Counted from the first letter of the stretch, positions 37,287-47,075 are shown. The stretch: 64,000 bases of DNA from Mycobacterium sp. MBM (GCA_021648845.1 JAKJHY010000006.1:124001-188000); one strand, 5' to 3'. Program-made: numbers and translations. The notes: a model not told the origin generated them from the letters alone.

Positions 37287-39122
37287 CTAACCGGCATCGG
37301 TCCGGTGGCGGGGGACCGCCGACAGCAGTCGGCGGGTGTACTCGTGTTGCGGGGCGTCGAACACCTGCGCGTTGTCGCCTTGTTCGACGATGCTGCCCCG
37401 GTGCATCACGGCCACCCGGTGGGCCAGGTGACGCACCACCGACAGGTCGTGTGAGACGAACAGGTAGGCCAGCCCGAACCGCTCCTGTAGGTCCAGCAGC
37501 AGGTTGATGATGCCGGCCTGGATCGACACGTCCAGCGCGGACACCGGCTCGTCGAGTGCCAGGATCTTGGGCTGGGTCGCCAGGGCCCGTGCGATACCGA
37601 TGCGCTGTTTCTGCCCGCCGGAGAATTCCGCGGGATAGCGACCGGCGTCCTCGCGGCGTAGACCGACCAGGCCCAGCAGTTCGGCCACCCGGTCACCGGT
37701 TTCGGATTTTCCGAAGCCGTTGGCGAGCAACGGTTCTGAAAGCACGTCAAACACCGGAAGGCGGGGATCCAGGGACGCCACCGGGTCCTGGAACACCACC
37801 TGCAGATCGCCGCGCAGCCGGCGGCGGCTACGGCGGTCCAGGGTTGCCACATCGGTGCCGAGCACGTCGATGCTGCCGGACTGCGGGGCGGTCAGTTCCA
37901 GGATCTGGTGCAAGGTGGTGGACTTGCCGGAACCGGATTCGCCGACGATGCCCAGCGTGCGGCCCTGGTGCAGGTCGAAACTGATTCCGTCGACGGCGCG
38001 TACCTCGCCCACCCGGCGGCGGAATACGACCCCCTTGGTCAGCGCGTAGGTCTTGCTCAGGTTGCGCACCCGCAGCACGATCTCGCCGTCGTCGACCTCG
38101 CTGTCCGCGGGGGCGGCGAGCGGCACCCCGTAGATATCGGCCGCACTGCGACCGCCGACCGCGGCGTGGTTGATACAGGCGACCTGGTGGGCGGGGGCCA
38201 CCGTGACGAGCTCGGGCTCCGCGGCGCGGCAGTCGTCGATCGCCAGCGGGCAGCGCGGGTGAAACGGGCAGCCCGGCGGCAGCGCGGCCAGGGACGGCGG
38301 AGCTCCCGGGATGGGGACCAGACGTTCCCCCCGCGGAGCGTCCAGCCGCGGTGCCGATCCGAGTAGCCCTGCGGTGTAGGGCATCCGGCGGCCGCGGTAC
38401 AGCTCGTCCACCGGTGCGGTCTCGACTGCACGTCCGGCGTACATGACCAGCGCGCGGTCGGCGAACTCTCCGACGACGCCGAGATCGTGGGTGATGATCA
38501 GCACGCCGGCGCCGGTGACATCGCGTGCGGTGCGCAGCACGTCGAGGATCTGGGCCTGGACCGTCACGTCGAGGGCGGTGGTCGGCTCGTCGCAGATCAG
38601 CAGATCGGGATCGTTGGCGATGGCGATGGCGATCACGACGCGCTGGCGTTCGCCGCCGGACAGTTCGTGCGGGAAGGCCCGGGCGCGTTGGGCGGGCTGG
38701 GCGATGCCGACGAGTTCGAGGAGTTCGATCGCGCGGGCATGGGCCTGCCGGGACCCGATACCCCGCTGGTGGATCCGGATGGCTTCGGCGATCTGGTCGC
38801 CGACGGTGTAGACCGGTGTCAGTGCCGACATCGGGTCCTGGAAGACGGTGCCGATCCGGGCGCCGCGGATCTTCGACATCTGGGCGTCCGGCAGCCCGAT
38901 GAGCTCGTCACCGTGCAGCCGCACCGAGCCGGACACGTCGGCGAACTCGGGCAGCAGGCCGATGACGGCCATCGCGCCCGCCGACTTGCCCGCCCCGGAT
39001 TCGCCGACCAGCGCGACGACCTCACCGGAATCGACGTGGTAGTTCAGGCCGCGTACGGCGGCCACGGTTTCGGCATCGGTGGCGAACTTCACCCGCAGGT
39101 CGCGCACCTGCAACAGGGTCAT
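37287..39122 (-). CDS. oppD: Oligopeptide transporter ATPase OppD (fused double ATPase)
   Basis: 611-aa protein with two complete ABC ATPase domains in tandem, replacing separate OppD and OppF. First domain: Walker A GESGAGKS near residue 40, signature LSGGERQR, Walker [13 protein letters not shown], then the oligopeptide C-terminal extension with Cys-rich [13 protein letters not shown]. Second: [17 protein letters not shown] and [12 protein letters not shown]. Length equals Rv1281c. Start overlaps the oppC stop as ATGA. Confidence 0.95.
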   Translation of the reverse strand: MTLLQVRDLRVKFATDAETVAAVRGLNYHVDSGEVVALVGESGAGKSAGAMAVIGLLPEFADVSGSVRLHGDELIGLPDAQMSKIRGARIGTVFQDPMSALTPVYTVGDQIAEAIRIHQRGIGSRQAHARAIELLELVGIAQPAQRARAFPHELSGGERQRVVIAIAIANDPDLLICDEPTTALDVTVQAQILDVLRTARDVTGAGVLIITHDLGVVGEFADRALVMYAGRAVETAPVDELYRGRRMPYTAGLLGSAPRLDAPRGERLVPIPGAPPSLAALPPGCPFHPRCPLAIDDCRAAEPELVTVAPAHQVACINHAAVGGRSAADIYGVPLAAPADSEVDDGEIVLRVRNLSKTYALTKGVVFRRRVGEVRAVDGISFDLHQGRTLGIVGESGSGKSTTLHQILELTAPQSGSIDVLGTDVATLDRRSRRRLRGDLQVVFQDPVASLDPRLPVFDVLSEPLLANGFGKSETGDRVAELLGLVGLRREDAGRYPAEFSGGQKQRIGIARALATQPKILALDEPVSALDVSIQAGIINLLLDLQERFGLAYLFVSHDLSVVRHLAHRVAVMHRGSIVEQGDNAQVFDAPQHEYTRRLLSAVPRHRTDAG

Positions 39123-40003
39123 ACCCGCCGCCTCGGTCGTGCCGCCGGGTCCAGCGCGTCGCGCAGACCATCGCCGATCAGGTTGGCGCACAGCACGATC
39201 AGTACCAGTACGCCGGCGGGGAACAGGAACACCCAGGGGAAGGTGGTGACCGACCGGGTGCCGTCGGCGATCAGGGTGCCCAGGGAGACGTCGGGTGGTT
39301 GTACGCCGAACCCGAGGAAGCTCAGTCCGGTCTCGGCGAGGATGGCGAGACCGATGTTGAGGGCGGTGTCGATGATCAGCAGCGATGCCACGTTGGGCAG
39401 GATGTGGCGGACGATGATCCGCCGGTTGGGCACCCCCATGTACCGTGCCGCGGAGACGAATTCGCGCTCCCGCAGGCTCATCGTCATGCCCCGGACGATG
39501 CGCGAGCTGATCATCCAGCTGAACACCGACAGCAGCAGAATCAGCCACAGCACACTTCCGCCGGCCTCCCTGATACGTGGCGTGACGATCGCGATCAGCA
39601 GAAAGCTCGGGACCACGAGCAGCAGGTCGACCAGCCACATCAGGGTGCGGTCGCGCCAGCCGCCGAAATATCCGGCGATCGCACCGACGGTGGCGGCGAT
39701 GAGCGTGGAGATGAAGGCGACCGCCACGCCGATCAGCAGGGATTTCTGCATGCCGCGCAAGGTCTGCGCCAGCAGGTCCTGCCCGATCGAGTTGGTGCCG
39801 AACCAGTGCGTTGGGCTCGGCGGCTGCTGCAGCGCGTAGTAGTCCAGGTCGGTGTGTGTGTAGGGCAGCAGTGGGGGCAGCAGCCAGCACCCGGCGAACA
39901 GCAGGCCCAGCAGCGCCAAGGAAACCACCGCGGGCCGGTTGCGCAGGAATCGGCGCAGTACCAGGGTGCGCCGGGACACGAAGCGGTATTGCGGTTCGGT
40001 CAT
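39119..40003 (-). CDS. oppC: Oligopeptide transporter permease OppC
   Basis: Inner-membrane permease, 294 aa, with about six helices. The EAA loop that contacts the ATPase is [21 protein letters not shown] near residue 193. An N-terminal OppC domain ([20 protein letters not shown]) precedes. The start overlaps the oppB stop (ATGA) and its stop overlaps the oppD start, so all three are translationally coupled. Corresponds to Rv1282c. Confidence 0.95.
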   Translation of the reverse strand: MTEPQYRFVSRRTLVLRRFLRNRPAVVSLALLGLLFAGCWLLPPLLPYTHTDLDYYALQQPPSPTHWFGTNSIGQDLLAQTLRGMQKSLLIGVAVAFISTLIAATVGAIAGYFGGWRDRTLMWLVDLLLVVPSFLLIAIVTPRIREAGGSVLWLILLLSVFSWMISSRIVRGMTMSLREREFVSAARYMGVPNRRIIVRHILPNVASLLIIDTALNIGLAILAETGLSFLGFGVQPPDVSLGTLIADGTRSVTTFPWVFLFPAGVLVLIVLCANLIGDGLRDALDPAARPRRRV

Positions 40004-40977
40004 CGCACCCGCACCCGGGGATCGAGGGCCGCGTAGATGACATCCGACAGCAGTCCCGCCAGCAGGATCGTCACCCCGGTGAAGACCGTGATGGCGACGA
40101 CGATATTGGTGTCCTGGGTGGTGATGCCCTGGATGACCCATTCGCCCATACCGTGCCAGCCGAAGATCTTCTCGACGAACACCGCGCCGGTGAACAGCCC
40201 GCCGACGCTGTACGCGAACAGGGTGGCCATCGGGATCAACGCGGTGCGCAGTCCGTGCTTGAACAGTGCCTGGCGGCGGGTGAGCCCCTTGGCTCGTGCC
40301 GTGCGGATGAAGTCCTGCCCCAACACATCGAGCATGGCGTTGCGTTGGTACCGGCTGAACCCGGCGATCGAGGCCAGCGCCAGGGTGAAGGTGGGCAACA
40401 CCAGATGCTGCACGCGGTCGACGAATTGGCTCCACCACCCGCCCATGGCATCGGCCGAGGTCTCGCCGGTGTATTCGAACAGTTGCACCCCGAGTATCGA
40501 ATTCACCTTCAGTGCTCCCAGGATCAACAGGTTGGCGACCACGAAGGTGGGCGCGCTGATCACCAGCAGTGCGGCCAAGGTGATGGCGCGATCGGAGAAC
40601 CGGTATTGCCGGATCGCTCCCCATGCGCCGACGACGACGCCGATGACGGTGCCGATGACCGACCCGATGACCACCAGCCGCAGGCTGACCCCGATCCGCC
40701 GCCAGAGCTCGTCGGACACCGGCTGCCCGGTGACGGTGGTGCCGAAGTCGCCGCGGACGGCCCCGGACACCCAGTCCGCGTAGCGCAGCGGGATCGGCTG
40801 GTCGAGATTCAGTTCGGCGGCCTTGGCGTCGATGACCGCCTGCGGCGGTCGCGGGTTGCGTTCCAGCAGGCTGTCCAGCGGCGAGAAGGTCAGCGATGTC
40901 AGCGTGAACGTCAGGAACGAGGCGAGTGCCAGCAGGATGACGTAGTTGAGCAGCCGGCGGGCCAGGAACCGGGTCAT
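40000..40977 (-). CDS. oppB: Oligopeptide transporter permease OppB
   Basis: Inner-membrane permease, 325 aa, first gene of oppBCDA. Begins [15 protein letters not shown], as in the family; the EAA motif is [20 protein letters not shown] near residues 229-248. Several helices and the periplasmic helix region ([10 protein letters not shown]) are visible. Length equals Rv1283c as I recall it. No distinctive operator was found in the 115 bp upstream. Confidence 0.95.
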   Translation of the reverse strand: MTRFLARRLLNYVILLALASFLTFTLTSLTFSPLDSLLERNPRPPQAVIDAKAAELNLDQPIPLRYADWVSGAVRGDFGTTVTGQPVSDELWRRIGVSLRLVVIGSVIGTVIGVVVGAWGAIRQYRFSDRAITLAALLVISAPTFVVANLLILGALKVNSILGVQLFEYTGETSADAMGGWWSQFVDRVQHLVLPTFTLALASIAGFSRYQRNAMLDVLGQDFIRTARAKGLTRRQALFKHGLRTALIPMATLFAYSVGGLFTGAVFVEKIFGWHGMGEWVIQGITTQDTNIVVAITVFTGVTILLAGLLSDVIYAALDPRVRVR

Positions 40978-41092
40978 CCGGCGGATCCGCTGCTGGGCTG
41001 CATGCGGACAGGGTAGGAGATGAAGCCGTTGCCGGTGCGCCAGGCGCGGCCCTTAGGCGTTTCATGCCGGGTGGCGCGGGTACTCACCGGCC

Positions 41093-41329
41093 ATGACATC
41101 GAACAAACTGAAGCTGCTTTGTGCCAGCGCGGGCGTCGGTGCTGTCCTCGCCATGACCGGCCTTTCTGTCGCGCAGACCGCCACGTTCAGCGCCGATCCG
41201 GCGCTGCCCGACCCGGTGGTTCCGGGCATCGTGACCGAGGTGACGGAGGCGCCCGTGGAGGGGCCGACCTTGGAGGCCGAGACGCCCAGCTACACCACGA
41301 CCAGCACGACGGTGGCACCCGCACCCTGA
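41093..41329 (+). CDS. Small secreted protein
   Basis: 78 aa, function unknown. Basic start TSNKLKLL, hydrophobic core to about residue 27, and a probable signal-peptidase site around SVAQTATFSA. The mature part is short, acidic and Pro/Thr-rich (PALPDPVVPGIVTEV, TTTSTTVAPAP), the composition of mycobacterial cell-wall-associated small proteins. Ends three bases before the convergent stop of the His/Gly-rich microprotein. Confidence 0.75.
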   Translation: MTSNKLKLLCASAGVGAVLAMTGLSVAQTATFSADPALPDPVVPGIVTEVTEAPVEGPTLEAETPSYTTTSTTVAPAP

Positions 41330-41332
41330 GCG

Positions 41333-41512
41333 TCAGCCGCCCGCGGACCTCGGGGCGGGGTCGCGCGGGCCGAAGTCCCCGTGCCCGCCGGGGTGGCCGG
41401 GGTGGCCGGGGCCGTCGGCGGCGGCGTAGACCGCCCCGCCGCCGATGATGCCTATCACGACCGCGACCAGGACGGCCAGGGTCGTCTGGCGCGGACTCCA
41501 CACAGCTGTCAT
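41333..41512 (-). CDS. His/Gly-rich membrane microprotein, divergent from two-component system
   Basis: 59 aa. One hydrophobic segment (TTLAVLVAVVIGIIGGGAVYA, residues about 10-30, given in part as LAVLVAVVIGIIGG) followed by a tail repeating GHPG (DGPGHPGHPGGHGDFG). The tail would be extracytoplasmic and could bind metal through its three His, but that is inference. Its upstream region holds a 7-4-7 direct repeat (41534-41551, minus strand) of the same type found before the response regulator and the glycosyltransferases, so it is probably in their regulon. A longer in-frame start at 41659 is unlikely because it would run through the boxes. Confidence 0.7.
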   Translation of the reverse strand: MTAVWSPRQTTLAVLVAVVIGIIGGGAVYAAADGPGHPGHPGGHGDFGPRDPAPRSAGG

Positions 41513-41533
41513 GAGGCCAGCGTGCACCGCTCG

Positions 41534-41551
41534 GCTGTGCCTCGGCTGTGC
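41534..41551 (-). promoter_or_regulatory. PhoP-like direct-repeat box, microprotein side
   Basis: Minus strand GCACAGC-CGAG-GCACAGC: two identical 7-mers with a 4-bp gap, one base from the M. tuberculosis PhoP half-site TCACAGC. It ends 21 bp before the microprotein start and faces it. Confidence 0.7.
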
Positions 41552-41580
41552 CGGGTATCGGAAGCCGATGAGCACACAGT

Positions 41581-41609
41581 TCACAGCTTGCGCATAGGTT
41601 CGGCACAGG
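41581..41609 (+). promoter_or_regulatory. PhoP-like triple direct repeat upstream of response regulator
   Basis: TCACAGC-TTGC-GCATAGG-TTCG-GCACAGG: three 7-mers at exact 11-bp period. It ends 19 bp before the -10 GATAAT (41629-41634), a normal place for an activator. Suggests autoregulation of the two-component operon. Confidence 0.7.
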
Positions 41610-41640
41610 CTTCGCCCACCAGGGGCCCGATAATGGACTG

Positions 41641-42378
41641 ATGACGTCTCACGAGGCACCGGCGCGTGCGGTGATGCGCCGCGCCGACGGCAGGCCGATC
41701 CAGGTGCTTGTCGTCGATGACGAGCCCGTGCTGGCCGAGCTGGTCTCGATGGCGCTGCGCTACGAAGGATGGGATATCGCCACCGCGGGCGATGGTGCCG
41801 GTGCCATCGAACTGGCCCGCGAGAATCCGCCGGACGTGGTGGTGCTCGATGTGATGCTGCCGGACATGAGCGGGCTCGATGTGCTGCGCCGCCTGAGGGA
41901 GATGCAGCCCGGGCTGCCGCTGCTGCTGCTCACCGCCAAGGATTCGGTCGAGGACAGGATCGCCGGTCTCACTGCCGGCGGCGACGATTACGTCACCAAA
42001 CCGTTCAGTATCGAGGAGGTCGTGCTGCGGTTGCGGGCGTTGTTGCGCCGCACCGGGGTGGCCAATGACGCCAGCGATGCCCAGCTCGTCGTCGGTGATC
42101 TGGTGCTCGACGAGGACAGCCATGAGGTGACCCGGGCCGGTGAGCCGATTTCGCTCACCGCAACGGAATTCGAGTTGCTGCGGTTCATGATGCGCAATGC
42201 CAAGAGGGTGTTGAGCAAGGCCCAGATCCTGGACCGGGTGTGGAGTTATGACTTCGGTGGCCGGTCCAATATCGTCGAACTGTATGTGTCGTATCTGCGC
42301 AAGAAGATCGACAGCGGTCGCGAACCCATGATCCACACGTTGCGTGGCGCCGGATATGTCCTGCGTCCGCCGCGCTGA
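41641..42378 (+). CDS. OmpR/PhoB-family response regulator (TrcR/PhoP-like)
   Basis: 245 aa. Receiver domain: acidic pocket VVDDEP near residues 24-29, phospho-acceptor Asp70 in VVLDVMLPD, and Lys120 in YVTKPFS. The C-terminal winged helix (VLSKAQILDRVWSYDF, LYVSYLRKKID, HTLRGAGYVLR) is of OmpR type and reads closest to mycobacterial TrcR and PhoP. GATAAT lies six bases before the ATG (leaderless). Followed after three bases by the kinase. Direct-repeat boxes precede this gene, the divergent microprotein and the glycosyltransferase genes, so these are its likely targets. Confidence 0.94.
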   Translation: MTSHEAPARAVMRRADGRPIQVLVVDDEPVLAELVSMALRYEGWDIATAGDGAGAIELARENPPDVVVLDVMLPDMSGLDVLRRLREMQPGLPLLLLTAKDSVEDRIAGLTAGGDDYVTKPFSIEEVVLRLRALLRRTGVANDASDAQLVVGDLVLDEDSHEVTRAGEPISLTATEFELLRFMMRNAKRVLSKAQILDRVWSYDFGGRSNIVELYVSYLRKKIDSGREPMIHTLRGAGYVLRPPR

Positions 42379-42381
42379 TCG

Positions 42382-43914
42382 ATGAGCAGCCGGCTGCTGG
42401 CACCTCGCACCTGGTCGCTGCGAATGCGGCTGCTGGTGACCCAGGTGTCCCTGCTGGCCTTGGTGTGCGGGGCCATCGGGGTGTCCACCGAGTTGGCGCT
42501 GCAGCGCTTCCTGATGCGCCAGCTCGACACGCAGGTCGTCGAGGCCGCTCGCCGCTCGGTCGGGATCATGGAGCTGCCGCCGCCGATGCACCTGCCGCCC
42601 CCGCCGCCGGCCGGGCCGGCCCCGAGGATCCGCTTCCGGTTCGATCCGGAGCAGGGCCCGGGCCCGGGGTTTCTCAACGCGCCGGGACAGGCCATCAACA
42701 CCGTGGGCGCGGTGATCGGGCCCGGGCCAAGCGATATCGACAGCGGCGTCATCACCTCCGAGGGCGCCACCGCGGATATCAGCGCGGCGGCCGCCGCGCA
42801 GTTGGCCCGGGTGTCGAACGACCGCACCCCGATCACGGTCGATCTCGACGGGCTGGGCTCCTACCGGTTGATATCGGTACAACCGCGACACGGCGCGCAC
42901 CGTGTCGTCGTCGGGTTGCCCACCACCGTGGTCGACGAAACGCTGCTGTGGGTGCTGGTGATGTTCTGCGTGGTCTCCGCGGTCGCGCTGGCCGCCGCGA
43001 CGGCGGCCGGAATCTGGATCATCCGGCGCCAATTGGAGCCGCTGGCAAAGGTTTCCGCGGCCGCGCGCGAGGTGGCCGATCTCGAACTCGACAAGGGCGA
43101 GGTGCGGCTGCCGACGCCGATCGTGGCGGTCGACCCCGATAGCGCACACACCGAGGTCGGTCAGCTCGGCTCGGCGCTGAACCGGATGCTGGACCGGATC
43201 GCGGGCGCGTTGACCGCGCGCCACAACAGTGAGACACGGGTCCGCCAGTTCGTGTCCGACGCCAGCCACGAACTACGCACCCCGCTGGCCGCCATCCGCG
43301 GGTATACCGAACTGGCACAGCGCAACCGGGATGATCTGCCCGAGGATGTCGCGCATGCGATGAGCCGGGTCGAATCCGAGACTCAGCGGCTGACCACCCT
43401 GGTCGAGGATATGCTGCTGCTGGCTCGACTGGACGAAGGACGCCCCCTGGAGCGTGGCTCGGTCGATCTCGCGCGAGTGGTGGCCGACGCGGTCAGCGAC
43501 GCCCATGCCGCCGGGCCCGAGCACCGGTGGACCTTGGAGCTGCCCGATGACCCGGTGCCGATCACCGGTGACGAGGCCCGCCTGCACCAGGTGCTGACGA
43601 ACCTGCTGACCAACGCCCGGGTGCACACCCCGGCGGGCACCACGGTGACCACGTCGGTGACCACGAGCCGCGACGGCGCCGCGGTGTTGACGGTGGCCGA
43701 CGACGGCCCGGGTATCCCGGATGCGCTGCAGCCGGAGGTCTTCGAGCGGTTCGCCCGCGGCGACTCCTCGCGCTCGCGGCGCGGGGGCAGCACCGGACTG
43801 GGATTGGCGATCGTGGCGGCCGTGGTGAAGGCGCACCGCGGCACCATCACCGTGCACAGTGTGCCCGGCGACACCCGGTTCGTGATCTCGCTGCCCGCCG
43901 ACGGTCACAGCTGA
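42382..43914 (+). CDS. Sensor histidine kinase, partner of the response regulator
   Basis: 510 aa. Helix 1 near residues 20-38, an extracytoplasmic domain of about 150 residues starting with a Pro-rich stretch (PPPMHLPPPPPAG), helix 2 near 190-215, then HAMP. The H-box is DASHELRTPLAAIRGY near residue 295, N-box NLLTNARVHTP, G1 DDGPGIP and G2 STGLGLAIV. Membrane-bound kinase that phosphorylates the regulator. The signal is not evident; the Pro-rich sensor start resembles TcrY/TrcS-type kinases. Its 3' end overlaps a direct-repeat box for the next gene. Confidence 0.94.
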   Translation: MSSRLLAPRTWSLRMRLLVTQVSLLALVCGAIGVSTELALQRFLMRQLDTQVVEAARRSVGIMELPPPMHLPPPPPAGPAPRIRFRFDPEQGPGPGFLNAPGQAINTVGAVIGPGPSDIDSGVITSEGATADISAAAAAQLARVSNDRTPITVDLDGLGSYRLISVQPRHGAHRVVVGLPTTVVDETLLWVLVMFCVVSAVALAAATAAGIWIIRRQLEPLAKVSAAAREVADLELDKGEVRLPTPIVAVDPDSAHTEVGQLGSALNRMLDRIAGALTARHNSETRVRQFVSDASHELRTPLAAIRGYTELAQRNRDDLPEDVAHAMSRVESETQRLTTLVEDMLLLARLDEGRPLERGSVDLARVVADAVSDAHAAGPEHRWTLELPDDPVPITGDEARLHQVLTNLLTNARVHTPAGTTVTTSVTTSRDGAAVLTVADDGPGIPDALQPEVFERFARGDSSRSRRGGSTGLGLAIVAAVVKAHRGTITVHSVPGDTRFVISLPADGHS

Positions 43915-43933
43915 CGCACAGTCAGGACACATA
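43905..43933 (+). promoter_or_regulatory. PhoP-like triple direct repeat upstream of GT39 gene
   Basis: TCACAGC-TGAC-GCACAGT-CAGG-ACACATA: 7-mers at 11-bp period, overlapping the kinase stop codon. It ends 20 bp before a possible -10 CAGACT (43954-43959), itself six bases before the ATG at 43966; the spacing matches that at the response regulator. Confidence 0.7.
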
Positions 43934-43965
43934 CCGGGCGTAGCGACGCGCACCAGACTCGTCGG

Positions 43966-45801
43966 ATGACTGCCGTACTGTCGCGCGCCTGCGTCACCAC
44001 CGCGCCGCCGCGGCGACCGGTGCGTGAACGCCTCTCGTTCGGGGTCCTGCTGGCGGCCACCGCGGCCCTGTATCTGTGGAACCTGCCGGTCAGTGGCTGG
44101 GCCAACAGCTTCTATTCGGCGGCCGTGCAGGCGGGAAGCCAGAACTGGACGGCCCTGTTCTTCGGCTCCAGCGATGCGGCCAACGCCATCACCGTCGACA
44201 AGACGCCGGCCGCGTTGTGGGTGATGGGCTTGTCGGCGCGGCTGTTCGGATTCAGTTCGTGGAGTGTGCTGGCACCCCAGGCGGTGATGGGCATGGCTTC
44301 GGTGGCGCTGCTGTATCTGGCTGTCCGGCGGGTCAGCGGTCCCGTCCCGGCCCTGCTCGCGGGGGCCGCGCTGGCCTCGACACCCGTGGCGGCGTTGATG
44401 TTCCGGTTCAACAATCCCGATGCGCTGCTGGTGTTGTTGCTGGTCGCCGCGGCGTACTGCACGCAGCGTGGCTGTGAGCCCGAGGCCGGCCGGTGGTGGC
44501 CGGTCGCCGTCGGCGCTCTCGTCGGGTGCGCGTTCTTGGCCAAGATGATGCAGGCCTTCCTGGTGCTGCCGGCCTTCGGCGTCGCCTATCTGGTCTGCGC
44601 GTCCGCCCCGTTGCGCACCAGAATCGGGCGGCTCGGTGCAGGCGTCGCGGCGCTGGTGCTCTCCGGCGGTTGGTATCTGGTGCTGGTCGAGTTGTGGCCG
44701 GCCGAGCAGCGGCCCTACATCGGGGGATCGCAGGACAACAGCATCGTCGAATTGGCACTCGGCTACAACGGGGTGGGACGGCTCACCGGGGACGAAACGG
44801 GGGGACTGGGCAACCTGAATTTCGATGTCGGCTGGGGCCGGCTGCTGGGTGCCGGGATGGGTGCCGAGATCGGATGGTTGTTGCCGGCCGCGCTGATCTG
44901 CGCCGGAGCCGGCCTGATCCTGACCAGGCGGGCACCGCGCACCGACCCGACCCGGGCGGCGCTGATCATCTGGACCGGCTGGCTGGTGGTGACGTCCGCG
45001 GTGTTCAGTTACGCCAACGGCATCGTGCACTCGTACTACACGGTGGCCCTCGCGCCGGCGATCGCCGCCTGCCTGGGCATCGGTGCGAACCTGTTGTGGC
45101 GCAAACGTGCCGAGCCGCCGTGCGCGACGGCACTGGCGGGGACCGTGCTGGTGACGGTCATTCTGGCGGTGGTACTGCTGGCCCGTCGGCCCGACTGGAT
45201 GCCGTGGCTGCGGCCGTCGATCGCTGTGCTCGGCGTCGCCGTCGCGGCCCTGATGCTGGTGTCCGCCCGGTTGCCCAAACCGGTCGACGGCATCGTGGCG
45301 GTACTGGCCGCCGTGGCGATGCTGGCCGGGCCCGCCGGCTACGCCGTGGCCACTGCGGCGACCCCCCATCAGGGGGCGATCCCGATGTCCGGACCCTCGC
45401 GCGGTGGTGGTTTCGGGCCCGACTTCCTGCGGGCTCCTCAACCGTCGGCGCAGCTGAGCACGCTGCTGAGTGCCGACGCCGCCCGCTACACCTGGCCCGC
45501 GGCGGTGGTGGGCTCGAATAACGCCGCAGGCTATCAGCTCGCCACCGGTGTTCCGGTGCTGGCGGTGGGCGGTTTCAACGGCACAGATCCCGCTCCCACG
45601 CTGGACGAATTCCGTGAGCTGGTCGCACAGCGGCGCATCCACTACTTCATCGAATCGCGCATCATGGCCGACGCGCGCGCCGATCACGGCGGCAGCGACG
45701 CCGCGGTGGAGATCGCGGACTGGGTGGCGCGCACGTTCACCCCGAGGACGGTCGACGGCACCGTCGTCTACGACCTCACCGGCCCGGGCTCCCACTCATA
45801 G
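43966..45801 (+). CDS. GT39-family membrane glycosyltransferase (YkcB/ArnT-like), copy 1
   Basis: 611-aa polytopic membrane protein. The first periplasmic loop has the expected acidic and aromatic residues: NLPVSGWANSFYSAAVQAG, then NAITVDKTPAALW; MFRFNNPDALLVLLLV is a family block near residue 145. Uses a polyprenyl-phosphate sugar to glycosylate an envelope acceptor on the outer face (family inference). The C-terminal 130 residues form a soluble YkcA/B-type domain (VGGFNGTDPAPTLDEF). Strongly similar to the gene at 47102, so a duplication. Second module after the two-component genes, with its own direct-repeat box. Confidence 0.92.
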   Translation: MTAVLSRACVTTAPPRRPVRERLSFGVLLAATAALYLWNLPVSGWANSFYSAAVQAGSQNWTALFFGSSDAANAITVDKTPAALWVMGLSARLFGFSSWSVLAPQAVMGMASVALLYLAVRRVSGPVPALLAGAALASTPVAALMFRFNNPDALLVLLLVAAAYCTQRGCEPEAGRWWPVAVGALVGCAFLAKMMQAFLVLPAFGVAYLVCASAPLRTRIGRLGAGVAALVLSGGWYLVLVELWPAEQRPYIGGSQDNSIVELALGYNGVGRLTGDETGGLGNLNFDVGWGRLLGAGMGAEIGWLLPAALICAGAGLILTRRAPRTDPTRAALIIWTGWLVVTSAVFSYANGIVHSYYTVALAPAIAACLGIGANLLWRKRAEPPCATALAGTVLVTVILAVVLLARRPDWMPWLRPSIAVLGVAVAALMLVSARLPKPVDGIVAVLAAVAMLAGPAGYAVATAATPHQGAIPMSGPSRGGGFGPDFLRAPQPSAQLSTLLSADAARYTWPAAVVGSNNAAGYQLATGVPVLAVGGFNGTDPAPTLDEFRELVAQRRIHYFIESRIMADARADHGGSDAAVEIADWVARTFTPRTVDGTVVYDLTGPGSHS

Positions 45802-45835
45802 CGGGCACACAGCTTGCCCCCATGGGTGGCACACC
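45796..45835 (+). promoter_or_regulatory. PhoP-like direct repeats upstream of GT2-GtrA gene
   Basis: TCATAGC-GGGC-ACACAGC (45796-45813), and in the same 11-bp phase a later GCACACC (45829-45835) with one non-matching unit between. It straddles the stop of the preceding GT39 gene. Weaker than the other boxes, but the period is kept over four units. Confidence 0.55.
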
Positions 45836-45857
45836 GTGGGCGCCGAGCATGGAATCC

Positions 45858-47075
45858 ATGACCGAGATCCTTTCCGCAGCACGCCGCAGCGTCGCACTGA
45901 CCGTCCCCGGGGTGCCGGTGGTCGATATCGTGGTACCGGTCTTCAACGAAGAGGCCGCCCTGGAGAGTTCGGTGCGCAGGCTGCATCGGCACCTGCAGGA
46001 CAGCTTCACCTTCGCCGTCCGGATCACCATCGCCGACAATGCCAGCACCGACGGCACCGCACGCATCGCCGCCGCGCTCGCCGAGGAACTCGACGGGGTG
46101 CGCGTGGTGCGCCTGGAGGAGAAGGGCCGCGGACGCGCACTGCACACGGTGTGGAGCGAATCGGACGCCCCGGTGCTGGCCTACATGGACGTGGATCTGT
46201 CCACCGATCTTGCCGCCTTGGCGCCGCTGATCGCCCCGCTGCTGTCCGGGCACTCCGACCTGGCCATCGGCACCCGGCTCAACCGCAGTTCACGTGTCGT
46301 GCGCGGGGCCAAGCGCGAGTTCATTTCGCGTTGCTACAACCTGATCCTCAAATCGACGCTGTCCGCCGGCTTCTCGGACGCGCAGTGCGGTTTCAAGGCG
46401 ATCCGCGCCGATGTCGCCCGGGAACTGCTCCCGTATGTCGCCGACACCGGCTGGTTCTTCGACACCGAACTGCTGGTGCTGGCCGAACGGAGCGGCCTGC
46501 GCATCCACGAGGTGCCGGTGGATTGGGTCGACGATCCGGACAGCCGGGTCGATATCGTGGCCACCGCGAAGGCGGATCTGCGTGGCATCGGGCGGTTGCT
46601 GCGTGGGTTCGCCGACGGCTCGATTCCGGTCAACACCATTGCCGCCCAGCTGGGTTCGCGGCGCGCGGCGGCTCCGGGATCGCTGCTGCGCCAGGCGGTC
46701 CGGTTCGGTACCGTCGGTGTGCTGTCCACCGCGGCCTATCTGGTGCTGTTCCTGATGTTGCACGGACTCGTCGGAGCCCAGCTGGCCAATCTGGCGGCGC
46801 TGCTGCTGACCGCGATCGGCAACACGGCGGCCAACCGGCGGTTCACCTTCGGTGTGCGCGGTCCCGGTGCGATCGCGCGGCATCACGTCGAAGGCCTCAT
46901 CGTGTTCGCCATCGCGCTGGCCATCACCAGTGGCTCGCTGGTAGGTCTGCATGCCGTGACCGATCGACCCAGCCAGCTGCTGGAGACATCCGTGCTGGTG
47001 ATCGCCAATCTGGTGGCCACCGTGGCGCGCTTCGTGCTGCTGCGCGGCTGGGTCTTTCACCCGCGCCGCCGCTGA
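45858..47075 (+). CDS. Bifunctional GT2 glycosyltransferase - GtrA membrane protein
   Basis: About 405 aa. Residues 20-240 are a DPM1/polyprenyl-phosphate glycosyltransferase domain: VDIVVPVFNEEAAL, IADNASTDGT, and the metal-binding DVDLSTDL; GFSDAQCGFKAIRADVA is typical of this group. Residues about 270-400 are a GtrA-type four-helix domain (LLRQAVRFGTVGVLSTAAYL, NTAANRRFTFG). It likely loads a sugar on polyprenyl phosphate and helps present it outside for the flanking GT39 enzymes. Start 45858 is preferred (ATG 45849 possible), since an ATG at 45822 lies within the repeat box. Confidence 0.9.
   Translation: MTEILSAARRSVALTVPGVPVVDIVVPVFNEEAALESSVRRLHRHLQDSFTFAVRITIADNASTDGTARIAAALAEELDGVRVVRLEEKGRGRALHTVWSESDAPVLAYMDVDLSTDLAALAPLIAPLLSGHSDLAIGTRLNRSSRVVRGAKREFISRCYNLILKSTLSAGFSDAQCGFKAIRADVARELLPYVADTGWFFDTELLVLAERSGLRIHEVPVDWVDDPDSRVDIVATAKADLRGIGRLLRGFADGSIPVNTIAAQLGSRRAAAPGSLLRQAVRFGTVGVLSTAAYLVLFLMLHGLVGAQLANLAALLLTAIGNTAANRRFTFGVRGPGAIARHHVEGLIVFAIALAITSGSLVGLHAVTDRPSQLLETSVLVIANLVATVARFVLLRGWVFHPRRR

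Noticed and set aside
43273..45795. 840-codon open frame antisense to the kinase and first GT39 gene
   Set aside because: Gln/His/Arg/Gly-rich translation without motifs; a shadow of GC-rich third positions in real genes on the plus strand.
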